NCBI GenBank assembly: GCA_934249275.1
Contig: CAKQKT010000032.1
Span: forward strand, 1-17,662
Direction: 5' to 3'
From: an uncultured Sutterella sp.
GTDB taxonomy: Bacteria; Pseudomonadota; Gammaproteobacteria; Burkholderiales; Burkholderiaceae_F
DNA: 17,662 bases
The notes below the pieces were generated by a model. The model worked only from the letters and a program-made list of their open reading frames with translations. It ran no database searches and had not been told where the DNA came from. Of the stretch, positions 7,821 to 15,445 are shown in pieces (the stretch's first letter is position 1; each line of letters begins with the position of its first letter). A program made the position numbers and the translations under genes.

Positions 7821-8486
7821 ATGGCTCTTACCCAACAGGAACTTAAGCGCGAGGTCGCCCGTGCGGCGCTCGCTTATGTCGAAGAAGGCCGCATTCTCGG
7901 CGTCGGAACCGGCTCTACCGTTGATCAGTTCATTGATCAGCTCCCGTCCATTCGCGAGAAGATCCCTGCCTGCGTTTCTTCGAGCGAACGTTCGACGAAG
8001 CGTCTTGAAGCGCTCGGCTTCAAGGTGCTTGACATGAACGAAGTTGACGAGATCGGCGTTTATGTGGACGGCGCCGACGAAATCGACCCCGGCTTCTCCA
8101 TGATCAAGGGCGGCGGCGGCGCGCTTACGCGCGAAAAGATCGTAGCTTCGATCTCCGGGCGCTTCGTCTGCATCGCGGATGCCTCGAAGAAGGTGCCTGT
8201 GCTTGGCGCCTTCCCGCTTCCCGTTGAAGTGATTCCGATGGCGGCTCGTGCCGTCAAGGCAAAGCTCGAGGCTCTCGGTGCGACTGTGAAGCTTCGCGAC
8301 TTCGTCACCGACAACGGCTGCCATATTCTGGATGCTTCCGGTCTTCGCATCGAGGACCCGAAGGCGCTTGAGGCTGAAATCAATGCCTGGCCGGGCGTTG
8401 TGACGGTGGGCCTTTTCGCAGCCCGAGGGGCCGACGTTCTGCTTCTCGGCACGCAGGACGGTGTTCAGACGTTCGAACGCGGCTGA
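7821..8486 (+). CDS. rpiA: Ribose-5-phosphate isomerase A
   Basis: This 221-residue cytoplasmic enzyme is close to E. coli RpiA (219). It interconverts ribose-5-phosphate and ribulose-5-phosphate in the non-oxidative pentose phosphate pathway. Family motifs are present: the phosphate loop [12 protein letters not shown] near residue 27, the DGADEID segment with catalytic acids at about 83-89, and [12 protein letters not shown] with the catalytic Glu and Lys just after. The ATG at 7821 matches the usual N-terminus ([11 protein letters not shown]). The Shine-Dalgarno is weak. It is divergent from the two-component operon and convergent with yggX, and looks monocistronic with its own terminator. 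Confidence 0.97.
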   Translation: MALTQQELKREVARAALAYVEEGRILGVGTGSTVDQFIDQLPSIREKIPACVSSSERSTKRLEALGFKVLDMNEVDEIGVYVDGADEIDPGFSMIKGGGGALTREKIVASISGRFVCIADASKKVPVLGAFPLPVEVIPMAARAVKAKLEALGATVKLRDFVTDNGCHILDASGLRIEDPKALEAEINAWPGVVTVGLFAARGADVLLLGTQDGVQTFERG

Positions 8487-8500
8487 AGCGCTGATTGAAT

Positions 8501-8538
8501 AAAAAAAGCCCGCGTTCCCAAGAGGGAAGGCGGGCTTT
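8501..8538. terminator. Bidirectional terminator between rpiA and yggX
   Basis: AAAGCCCGC (8505-8513) pairs with GCGGGCTTT (8530-8538), and an inner TTCCC/GGGAA stem closes an AAGA loop. Seven A's at 8501-8507 give a strong U-tract for the minus-strand yggX. The plus-strand side has only a short U-tract for rpiA. Confidence 0.9.
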
Positions 8539-8574
8539 CAAAGCGGTGCTTGATCAATGATGCCGACTGTCGGC

Positions 8575-8853
8575 TCAGAGCTTCGGAGGAACGAAGTTTT
8601 CCGGGGCCTGAACGCCTTCGGCATCACCAAAGAAATAACGCTCGCACTGCTGCATCAGATGCTGGCGGGCGGAAAGGTCGGCGAGGTTGAGGCCGTATTC
8701 GTTGACCATCATTGTCTGAAGGCGCGTCCATTCGGCCCATGCCTCCTTGCTCACTTCACGCCAGATGCGGGCGCCGAGAGCGCCAGGAAAGGGCGGGTAG
8801 TCGAGCCCTTCGGCTTCCTTCTTGAGTTTTACGCAGTTAACCATGCGGGCCAT
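8575..8853 (-). CDS. yggX: Fe(2+)-trafficking / oxidative damage protection protein YggX
   Basis: This 92-residue small cytoplasmic protein matches the YggX family in length and sequence. It has the N-terminal [14 protein letters not shown] with the family's single Cys (Cys7), then [11 protein letters not shown] and VSKEAWAEW, followed by [12 protein letters not shown]. The family protects Fe-S proteins from oxidative damage and is linked to iron supply for cluster assembly or repair. The start is set at the ATG at 8853 because AAGGAG lies 7 nt upstream and it matches the known YggX N-terminus. A longer frame back to 8952 would add 33 residues with no family match and run through the promoter region. 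It is convergent with rpiA and divergent from hrpA. Confidence 0.95.
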   Translation of the reverse strand: MARMVNCVKLKKEAEGLDYPPFPGALGARIWREVSKEAWAEWTRLQTMMVNEYGLNLADLSARQHLMQQCERYFFGDAEGVQAPENFVPPKL

Positions 8854-8860
8854 CTGTTTG

Positions 8861-8866
8861 CTCCTT
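8861..8866 (-). promoter_or_regulatory. Ribosome-binding site that fixes the yggX start
   Basis: AAGGAG on the minus strand is 7 nt from the ATG at 8853. It rules out the longer frame starting at 8952. Confidence 0.88.
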
Positions 8867-8879
8867 GATTGATGTGTGG

Positions 8880-8900
8880 CGGACGGCTGAAGAGCGTCCG
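8880..8900 (-). other. Small hairpin in the yggX leader
   Basis: CGGACG (8880-8885) and CGTCCG (8895-8900) form a perfect 6-bp stem with a 9-nt loop. It lies between the proposed promoter and the Shine-Dalgarno of yggX. Confidence 0.45.
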
Positions 8901-8905
8901 AAGCG

Positions 8906-8933
8906 TTCATACATTGTAGCGCGAGTCCGTCAA
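8906..8933 (-). promoter_or_regulatory. Possible yggX promoter
   Basis: On the minus strand TTGACG (8933-8928) is followed after 16 bp by TATGAA (8911-8906). An alternative -10, TACAAT (8918-8913), sits inside that spacer but lacks a good -35. Confidence 0.45.
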
Positions 8934-8942
8934 TTTCTACTT

Positions 8943-8968
8943 GAAGCCCCAATGGGCTTCTCTTTGTT
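8943..8968 (+). other. Terminator-like hairpin in the hrpA leader
   Basis: GAAGCCC (8943-8949) and GGGCTTC (8954-8960) form a perfect 7-bp stem with a CAAT tetraloop, followed by TCTTTGTT. It ends 25 nt before the hrpA ATG. It has the form of an intrinsic terminator or attenuator, with an imperfect U-tract. Confidence 0.5.
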
Positions 8969-8985
8969 TATCCGAAAGAATTCTT

Positions 8986-11900
8986 ATGTCCGATCGTGCG
9001 CTGTTTGCGGCCTTCCAGAAGGTGAAGGCTCAGGTTGATGATGCCGTCTCCCTTACGCGTGAAAAGGAGGCCAAGGCAAGGGCTGAAGAGGAAAAGGCGC
9101 GTGCAGCGAAGAAAACGCGCATCGTCAAGGCGGCCGAGGCCAAGAAGACGGAGGCCGGCACGGCAAGCATCAGTGCTTCCGCATTCAGTGCAACGGGTGG
9201 TTTTGGCGCTGCTCTCGCCGATGCCGCAAAGTCTTCGGGGGCGTCATTTCGCATGGCCGCTCCCAAGAAGACGGGCAAAAAACCTCCGGTAACGGCTCCC
9301 AAGACGGAGCAGCCGTCCGGTCGTGTTCGGATGCATGGCGACTCCGACGTTCGACAGGCGCCTCGAAGGGAATCCGCTGATGCTGCCGGCAAGAACGGCC
9401 GCCGGCAGGCCGGTACTGAGACGGAGCGCGTGAAGGGGGCGCGTCCGGAGAATGCCGCAAAGCGTACCGAGCGCATGTCCGGCCGAGATCGCTCCGAAAG
9501 ATCCGGAAGGACGGAGGGAGGCGAGACGCCCAAGCGTCGGCTGACGTATGAGGAGCGACGCAATCCCGTTCCTCCGTTTGCGCTGATGCCGGGTCTTCCG
9601 GTTTCCGAGCGCGGCGAAGAAGTCGCAAAGGCAATCCGTGAAAACCGTGTCGTGATTGTCTGCGGCGAGACCGGCTCGGGCAAGACGACTCAGCTTCCGA
9701 AGATCGCCATGATGGCGGGACGAGGCGTGCACGGCATGATCGCGCACACGCAGCCGCGCCGCATTGCGGCAAGTTCCATTGCCAAGCGCATTGCCGAGGA
9801 ACTCAAGACCGAGCCCGGCAAGGTTGTGGGCTACAAGGTGCGCTTCACCGATACGATGTCGCCCGGTGCAACGATCAAGCTGATGACGGACGGCATTTTG
9901 CTTGCTGAAACGCAGAACGATCCGATGCTTCGGGCCTACGATACGGTGATTATCGACGAAGCACATGAACGCTCGATCAATATCGACTTTCTTCTGGGGT
10001 ATCTGAAGCGTCTGCTTCTGAAGCGTCGAGATCTGAAGGTGATTGTCACGTCGGCTACGATCGATGCCGAGCGCTTTGCCAAGCATTTTGAAATCGACGG
10101 ACGTCCCGCTCCCATTCTGACGATTTCGGGCCGCACATACCCCGTTGAAGTCCGCTACCGTCCGATTGAGGACATGGACGAGGCCGATGACAAGACCTTG
10201 ATCGGCGCGATTGACGATGCCGTGAGCGAGCTCGAGGCTTCCGGACGGGGCGACATTCTGGTGTTCCTGCCGGGCGAGCGCGAGATTCGCGAAGCGGCGG
10301 ACGTGTTGAGAAAGTCGCGCCCTTCTTCGACGGAAATTCTTCCGCTCTTTGCCCGCCTGACGGCGGCCGAGCAGGAGCGCGTCTTCCGGCCGTCCGGTGC
10401 TCGCCGCATCGTGCTCTCCACCAACGTGGCGGAAACCTCCATCACGGTGCCGGGCATTCGTTTTGTGGTTGATACCGGACTAGCTCGCGTCAAGCGCTAC
10501 TCCTATCGCAACAAGGTCGAGCAGCTCCAGATCGAGCCTGTGAGCCAGGCTTCCGCCAATCAGCGTTCCGGTCGCTGCGGCCGAGTGGCTGACGGCATTT
10601 GCATTCGCCTCTATAGCGAGGAGGACTTTGCTCGCCGTCCCGCCTTTACGGATCCGGAAATTCTTCGATCCAACCTCGCCGCCGTGATTTTGCGCGCGAT
10701 TTCGCTCAAGCTTGGTGACGTGCGTGAATTTCCGTTCGTTCAGACGCCTCCTCCGCGTGCCATTGCAGACGGCTTTGCCATCTTGCAGGAGCTTAATGCC
10801 GTTACCGAGGGAGGGGAGCTCACTCGCGTTGGTCGAGAGCTGGCGCGCCTGCCGGTTGACCCTCGCCTTGGTCGAATGCTTCTTGCCGGTGCCGAACATG
10901 GCAGTCTCGAGGAGTTGCTTACGATCTGCGCCGGACTTTCGATTCAGGATCCTCGCGAGCGTCCGGCTGATGCTCAGCAGGCGGCTGATGAAGCTCATCG
11001 AAAGCTTGCGGACGAGAAGTCCGACTTTCTCTCCTACGTGAAGCTTTGGAACTGGTACGAAAAGGCCAATGCCGAAAAGGAGAGCAATCGAAAGCTTGAA
11101 GCCGAGCTGCACAAGCGATTCCTTTCTGTCAGGCGTCTGCGCGAGTGGCGTGACGTTCGTCGTCAGCTCGTGCAGCTGACCGACGAGCTCGGATGGCGCC
11201 GCAACACAACGCCGGGAACCTTTGAACAGGTGCATCGCGCCCTGCTTACGGGGCTTCTTGGCAATATTGGTTCCAAGGCTGTTGAAAGCGACTTCCGTGC
11301 ACCGCCGTATCTCGGCGCTCGAGGCATCAAATTCTGGATCTGGCCCGGATCGATGCATGCGAAAAAGGCCGGACGCTGGATTTTGGCCGCAGAAATTGTT
11401 GAAACTTCCCGCATGTTCGCTCGCTGCGTGGCTGACATCGAACCTGAATGGATCGAAGCTGCGGCCGGTGATCTGCTTCGCAAGAGCTGGACGGAGCCGC
11501 ATTGGGAGAAGAGCCGCGGAGAAGTGGTCGCGTTTGAACGCGGGACGCTGTATGGTCTTACGATCTATCAGCAGCGCAGGGTGAGCTTTGCACCGCATGA
11601 TCCGAAGCTTGCGCGCGAACTCTTCATTCGCCAGGCTCTCGTCGAAGGTGAATGGGACGGCCGAGCTGAGTTCTATGCCCACAATGCGCGGCTTGTCCGC
11701 GAAATTCAGGATCTTGAGCACAAGACGCGTCGTCCTGACGTACTGGTCGACGACGAGCTGATGTTCGCCTTCTATGACGAAAAAATTCCGGCCGATGTCT
11801 GTTCCACGCCGAAACTGCTCAAGTGGCTCAAGGAAATCTCGCGTGACGAACCAAAGGCGCTCTTCATGTCTCGCGACGAGCTGATGCGTCATGATGCTTC

Positions 11901-13314
11901 AGGCGTCACGAACCGCTATTTCCCGAAGACGATGGAGATGGCGGGCATTTCGATGGCGCTCAATTACCACTTTGAACCGGGCAGCCCGAAGGATGGCTTG
12001 ACGCTTGCCGTGCCGCTTTATGCGCTCAATCAGCTTGATGCAGTTCGAGCAGAATGGCTCGTGCCGGGTATGGTTAAGGAAAAGGCGCAGACGCTTCTCA
12101 AGTCTTTGCCTCAGAAGATTCGCCGTCACTGCGTGCCTATTGCCGAATTTGCCGGCGGTTTCTTTACTCGAACAAAGGAAGGCGAACCTCAGGTGAAGGG
12201 CTTTCTTGAGGCGCTTGCCGACGATGTGCGGGAACAGACGGGCGTGCCCTGCACGGCTGGAGATTTCAAGCTCGAGCAGCTTCCTGCACATCTCATCATG
12301 AACTTCAAGGTTCTTGACGAACACGGCCGGCAGATCGGCATGGGACGAAACCTTGCTCAACTTCGAGCCGAATTCGGCGAGGCGGCTCAGGAAACCTTCC
12401 GACATGTCGCGCAGGAAGATGCCGCCGTTGCCAAGGATCTTGAGGACGGAATCACAGACTGGACTTTCGGAGAACTTCCGGAACTTATGGAAATCTCCCG
12501 CAAGGGACAGACCCTGATCGGTCATCCTGCACTAACGGACCGCGGAACCGATTGTTCGATTGAAGTTTATGATGATCCGCAGGAGGCTCGTCGCGAACAT
12601 AGAAAGGGACTTCTGCGTCTCTTCAGGTTGGCTTTGCGAGAACAGGTGAAGTTCGTCGAAAGAACGCTTCGCGACCTCGGTCGTGTTCAGATGCAGGCTC
12701 AGACGGTGCCGGGGCTTGCCAGACTATTTGAAAGTGCCGACACGCTTTCGGCGGCTGTAGTCGACTGTGCGCTTGAGGCAACTGCACTCGCAGAACCCTG
12801 GCCGCATGATGAGACGAGCTTCCGAGAGAGACGCGAGGATGTCAAGGGGCGTCTAACGCTTGTGGCTGGGGAAATTTCGCGTTTGCTCACAAACATCGTG
12901 ACGGAGGCGGCGGGCATCCCGCTGAAGCTTCGCCGGTTTAGCGGTGAAAAGGCGTTGACTGATGATATTGATAATCAGCTCAATGAACTTTTCCGCAAGG
13001 ATTTCCTGACGACGGTTCCGCTTTCTCAGCTGGCGCATTATCCGCGCTATTTGAAGGCTATTCACTACAGGCTTGATCGCTTCAGCGACGATCCTGCTCG
13101 CGATGAGTCTCGTCGTGCCGATATTGAGCGTCTTTCGGTTCCCCTCATGCGTGCGCGTGCAGCTCGTCGCGGGCAGCCCGACTCTCGCCTGGATGAATTC
13201 GGGTGGATGCTTCAGGAGCTCCGGGTTTCGCTATTTGCTCAGCAGCTTCGCACGCCGATGCCGGTCAGCGTCAAGCGTCTGGAACGAGTGTGGGCTTCCA
13301 TCGCGCGTCTGTGA
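8986..13314 (+). CDS. hrpA: ATP-dependent RNA helicase HrpA (DEAH box)
   Basis: This protein of about 1442 residues is longer than E. coli HrpA (about 1300). It starts at the ATG at 8986 (MSDRALFAAFQKV). Residues 1 to about 200 are Lys/Arg/Ala-rich and low in complexity. The helicase core follows: Walker A GETGSGKTT (227-235), DEAH at 324-327 (IIDEAHER), motif III SAT at 356-358, and motif VI QRSGRCGR at 526-533. Next come the winged-helix, ratchet and OB-fold regions and a long C-terminal region of DUF3418 type. In E. coli HrpA helps rescue stalled or collided ribosomes and has been tied to fimbrial mRNA processing. A similar cytoplasmic role is inferred here. The Shine-Dalgarno is weak (GAAAGAA). 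The upstream in-frame start at 8941 is unlikely because it falls in the promoter/hairpin region. Long antisense frames across it are shadows. Confidence 0.95.
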   Translation: MSDRALFAAFQKVKAQVDDAVSLTREKEAKARAEEEKARAAKKTRIVKAAEAKKTEAGTASISASAFSATGGFGAALADAAKSSGASFRMAAPKKTGKKPPVTAPKTEQPSGRVRMHGDSDVRQAPRRESADAAGKNGRRQAGTETERVKGARPENAAKRTERMSGRDRSERSGRTEGGETPKRRLTYEERRNPVPPFALMPGLPVSERGEEVAKAIRENRVVIVCGETGSGKTTQLPKIAMMAGRGVHGMIAHTQPRRIAASSIAKRIAEELKTEPGKVVGYKVRFTDTMSPGATIKLMTDGILLAETQNDPMLRAYDTVIIDEAHERSINIDFLLGYLKRLLLKRRDLKVIVTSATIDAERFAKHFEIDGRPAPILTISGRTYPVEVRYRPIEDMDEADDKTLIGAIDDAVSELEASGRGDILVFLPGEREIREAADVLRKSRPSSTEILPLFARLTAAEQERVFRPSGARRIVLSTNVAETSITVPGIRFVVDTGLARVKRYSYRNKVEQLQIEPVSQASANQRSGRCGRVADGICIRLYSEEDFARRPAFTDPEILRSNLAAVILRAISLKLGDVREFPFVQTPPPRAIADGFAILQELNAVTEGGELTRVGRELARLPVDPRLGRMLLAGAEHGSLEELLTICAGLSIQDPRERPADAQQAADEAHRKLADEKSDFLSYVKLWNWYEKANAEKESNRKLEAELHKRFLSVRRLREWRDVRRQLVQLTDELGWRRNTTPGTFEQVHRALLTGLLGNIGSKAVESDFRAPPYLGARGIKFWIWPGSMHAKKAGRWILAAEIVETSRMFARCVADIEPEWIEAAAGDLLRKSWTEPHWEKSRGEVVAFERGTLYGLTIYQQRRVSFAPHDPKLARELFIRQALVEGEWDGRAEFYAHNARLVREIQDLEHKTRRPDVLVDDELMFAFYDEKIPADVCSTPKLLKWLKEISRDEPKALFMSRDELMRHDASGVTNRYFPKTMEMAGISMALNYHFEPGSPKDGLTLAVPLYALNQLDAVRAEWLVPGMVKEKAQTLLKSLPQKIRRHCVPIAEFAGGFFTRTKEGEPQVKGFLEALADDVREQTGVPCTAGDFKLEQLPAHLIMNFKVLDEHGRQIGMGRNLAQLRAEFGEAAQETFRHVAQEDAAVAKDLEDGITDWTFGELPELMEISRKGQTLIGHPALTDRGTDCSIEVYDDPQEARREHRKGLLRLFRLALREQVKFVERTLRDLGRVQMQAQTVPGLARLFESADTLSAAVVDCALEATALAEPWPHDETSFRERREDVKGRLTLVAGEISRLLTNIVTEAAGIPLKLRRFSGEKALTDDIDNQLNELFRKDFLTTVPLSQLAHYPRYLKAIHYRLDRFSDDPARDESRRADIERLSVPLMRARAARRGQPDSRLDEFGWMLQELRVSLFAQQLRTPMPVSVKRLERVWASIARL

Positions 13315-13414
13315 TGAAGGCTTGTTGGAATCTGGACATAAATGCTAACAATTTTCTTTTTGAGAACGCCTTTCGTTTCTTGAGACGACAGATCCCGTTA
13401 GGGGTGCAAAATTC

Positions 13415-13420
13415 TAAAAT
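13415..13420 (+). promoter_or_regulatory. Possible -10 box of pbpG
   Basis: TAAAAT occurs in the 192-nt gap after hrpA, 86 nt before the proposed pbpG start. The -35 is poor. Nothing else was seen in this gap except a short T-run at 13482-13487. Confidence 0.38.
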
Positions 13421-13506
13421 AAGGCTAACTGCAAAGCATTGGTGCGTCTGGTGCTTTGGCTCGGAAGTGTTTTATCGGACCTTTTTTAAGGTTATGGACG
13501 GCGGTT

Positions 13507-14559
13507 GTGAAATTCAGCTTGAAAAAAGTCGTATTGGCATTGGGAATGGGCGCATTTGTCCTTGCTGGACCGTCATTCATGGCGGCGCCTGTGCAGGCTG
13601 CTGTGTCTCAAAATGTCAAGGCTGCTCCTGCCAAGAAAACAACCGCTTCCAAAAGAGCTGTGTCCGTAAAGCGTACGACCGTTCGTAATTCCAAGAATTC
13701 GAAGAGTCGCCGTCAGGTGCGCCGGCGCGTGATTGCGCCGTCTCAGGCGACGCTTGCCGGCTTGCGAAATACGCCGGATCTTTTGAGCCTGGGAAGCAGT
13801 GTGGCGTTTGCCGTTGATCAGGATACAGGTGAGGAGCTCTTCAGCAAGAATGCGGATATTGAGCTCCCGATCGCATCGGTTACGAAGCTCATGACGGCGC
13901 TTGTCATCGCGGAAAGCGGGCTTCAGCTGAAGGAAAAGCTTCGCATTACCCGCGAGGATTATGTAAGGTCCAAGGCTAGTTCCAAGTTAAGAAGCGGCAT
14001 GCGAATGACGCGCGGTGCCGTGCTCAAGGCTGCATTGATGTCGAGCGACAATCGTGCAGCGACGGCGTTGGCCCGCACTTATCCGGGCGGACGAAAGGCT
14101 TTTGTTCGGAAGATGAATGAAACGGCCGAACGGCTTGGCATGACGAATTCTGTTTTTGCGGATCCTTCCGGGCTCGACAACCGCAATCATTCCACGGCTC
14201 GCGATTTGGCGAAGCTTGTTGCGGAAGCTCATAAGCACGAAATGATTCGAGAGTCGTCCACAATGCCGTTTGCGAGCGTATATGCGGGGCGTCAAAGGCT
14301 GAAGCTTGTGACGACCAATCGACTGATTGGCAATCCCGACTGGAACATTGGCATTCAGAAGACGGGGTTTACAACCGCTGCCGGTCGATGCATGGTTGTG
14401 CAGAGCGAGTTTGCCGATCGCCGTGTCGTGATGGTTTTGCTTGACAGCCCAAACAGTGCGCAGCGTGCGGCGGACATGCAGTCCATGCGTCGTTATGTTG
14501 AAAACGAAAGCAGCATCAACGAGCAGTTTGATTCAATGCATCCATACGAAGTGTTCTGA
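13507..14559 (+). CDS. pbpG: D-alanyl-D-alanine endopeptidase (penicillin-binding protein 7 type, S11 family)
   Basis: This periplasmic peptidoglycan hydrolase cuts D-Ala-meso-DAP cross-links. Starting at GTG 13507 it has about 350 residues: a signal peptide (KFSLKKVV, hydrophobic core, cleavage near APVQA, residues 27-31), a Lys/Arg-rich linker (about 33-76) and the S11 catalytic domain. Motifs are SVTK with the nucleophile Ser124 and Lys127, SDN at 180-182, and KTG at 285-287. The GTG is preferred because it gives a clean signal peptide. A TTG at 13456 would add 17 residues in front of it, and the ATG at 13494 is out of frame. There is no strong Shine-Dalgarno. The basic linker recurs in betaproteobacterial PbpG proteins and may help wall binding (inference). 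The gene sits after hrpA but probably has its own promoter. Confidence 0.92.
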   Translation: MKFSLKKVVLALGMGAFVLAGPSFMAAPVQAAVSQNVKAAPAKKTTASKRAVSVKRTTVRNSKNSKSRRQVRRRVIAPSQATLAGLRNTPDLLSLGSSVAFAVDQDTGEELFSKNADIELPIASVTKLMTALVIAESGLQLKEKLRITREDYVRSKASSKLRSGMRMTRGAVLKAALMSSDNRAATALARTYPGGRKAFVRKMNETAERLGMTNSVFADPSGLDNRNHSTARDLAKLVAEAHKHEMIRESSTMPFASVYAGRQRLKLVTTNRLIGNPDWNIGIQKTGFTTAAGRCMVVQSEFADRRVVMVLLDSPNSAQRAADMQSMRRYVENESSINEQFDSMHPYEVF

Positions 14560-14585
14560 GCGATGCCTGTCAGATGCTCACAAAA

Positions 14586-14624
14586 ATCGCCGTCCGGATT
14601 ATTTCCTGACGGCGATATTTTTTT
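14586..14624. terminator. Strong bidirectional terminator between pbpG and the IclR regulator
   Basis: A perfect 9-bp stem pairs ATCGCCGTC (14586-14594) with GACGGCGAT (14608-14616). It is followed on the plus strand by A and seven T's (14617-14624). Five A's just before the stem give a U-tract for the minus-strand operon ending at 14639. Confidence 0.92.
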
Positions 14625-14638
14625 CAGATGTGCGAGAA

Positions 14639-15445
14639 CTAGCTGTCGCCGTATCCCTGTCCCTTGATGCGTTCGCCAATGCTGGCGCCCATGGCGGAGG
14701 AGATTGCCTGAGCAGTGCCGCAGAGCTTTGCAATGCATTCGGGGGTAAATTCGTTTGAACGGTGTGCGGCGAGTGAGATCGCTGCGATCAGCTGGCCGCC
14801 GGAGGCGAAGATTGGTGCCGCTACGCAATGAACATTTGATTCGTATTCCTCGCGATCGTAAGCCCATCCCGTTTCGCGGGCCCGGGCGAGCGTTACGAGA
14901 AGACGGTCAAGTGTTTGGATGGCGTTTTGCGTTCCAGCCTTAAGTCCCGTTCGTTCGGTGTAGCTTCGTATTTCGTCTGGCAGCATGCGGGCTAAAAAGA
15001 GCTTGCCTCCGGACGTGATATGCAGAGGAGCCCAAGAACCGATGCGGCGAAGCTGGTTGACCTTGTATTCGGGCGAGAGCACGTGTTCGATATAGAGCAG
15101 TCGGTCGTTATCCCGGATTGCGAGATTCACCGTCATGCCGGTTGCGGCATGAAGCTGCTGCATGAAAGGAAGGGCTCTCTGGCGCACGGTGAAGCGTTCG
15201 TAGACGAGATTGCCGAGTTCAAGCAGTCTCAGTCCAAGGCTCCATTGGCCGGCGGGATTTTGCTTTACGAATTCCATGGCGGAGAGAGAACGGAGAATGC
15301 GGTGAACGGTCGAGGCTGAGAGTTCTGTATCTCGGGCGAGAGCCGAGAGCGTCAGCGGTTCGGATGAAGCTTCGAGCCGAGCCAACAGGCGGTCGGCTCG
15401 GTCAAGCACCTGAATGCCGTGCCGGGGTTCGGCATTGGCTGTCAT
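14639..15445 (-). CDS. IclR-family transcriptional regulator
   Basis: This 268-residue cytoplasmic regulator has an N-terminal winged helix-turn-helix at about 8-70 (LSALARDTELSASTVHRILRS) and an IclR effector-binding domain at about 85-255 (VNLAIRDNDRLLYIEHV, HITSGGKLFLA, GWAYDREEYESNVHCVAAPI). IclR proteins usually control catabolic or acid/aromatic-compound operons in response to a small ligand. The ligand here is unknown. Its ATG overlaps the upstream oxidoreductase stop as ATGA (15442-15445), with AAGGTG 7 nt upstream, so the two are co-transcribed and probably translationally coupled. The last gene of an operon being its regulator suggests feedback on the operon, which is an inference. 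It ends at the bidirectional terminator shared with pbpG. Confidence 0.93.
   Translation of the reverse strand: MTANAEPRHGIQVLDRADRLLARLEASSEPLTLSALARDTELSASTVHRILRSLSAMEFVKQNPAGQWSLGLRLLELGNLVYERFTVRQRALPFMQQLHAATGMTVNLAIRDNDRLLYIEHVLSPEYKVNQLRRIGSWAPLHITSGGKLFLARMLPDEIRSYTERTGLKAGTQNAIQTLDRLLVTLARARETGWAYDREEYESNVHCVAAPIFASGGQLIAAISLAAHRSNEFTPECIAKLCGTAQAISSAMGASIGERIKGQGYGDS

Noticed and set aside
8854..8952. 33-residue N-terminal extension of YggX
   Set aside because: The ATG at 8853 has an ideal Shine-Dalgarno and matches the family start. The extension runs through the promoter region.
10480..11892. 470-codon open frame on the minus strand inside hrpA
   Set aside because: It lies wholly antisense to the conserved helicase. 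The translation has no family features, and long antisense frames are expected in GC-rich genes.
13203..13688. 161-codon plus-strand frame bridging hrpA and pbpG with many Cys residues near its end
   Set aside because: It overlaps the 3' end of hrpA and the pbpG signal-peptide region in a different frame. The Cys-rich part is an out-of-frame reading of the pbpG start and has no ribosome-binding site.
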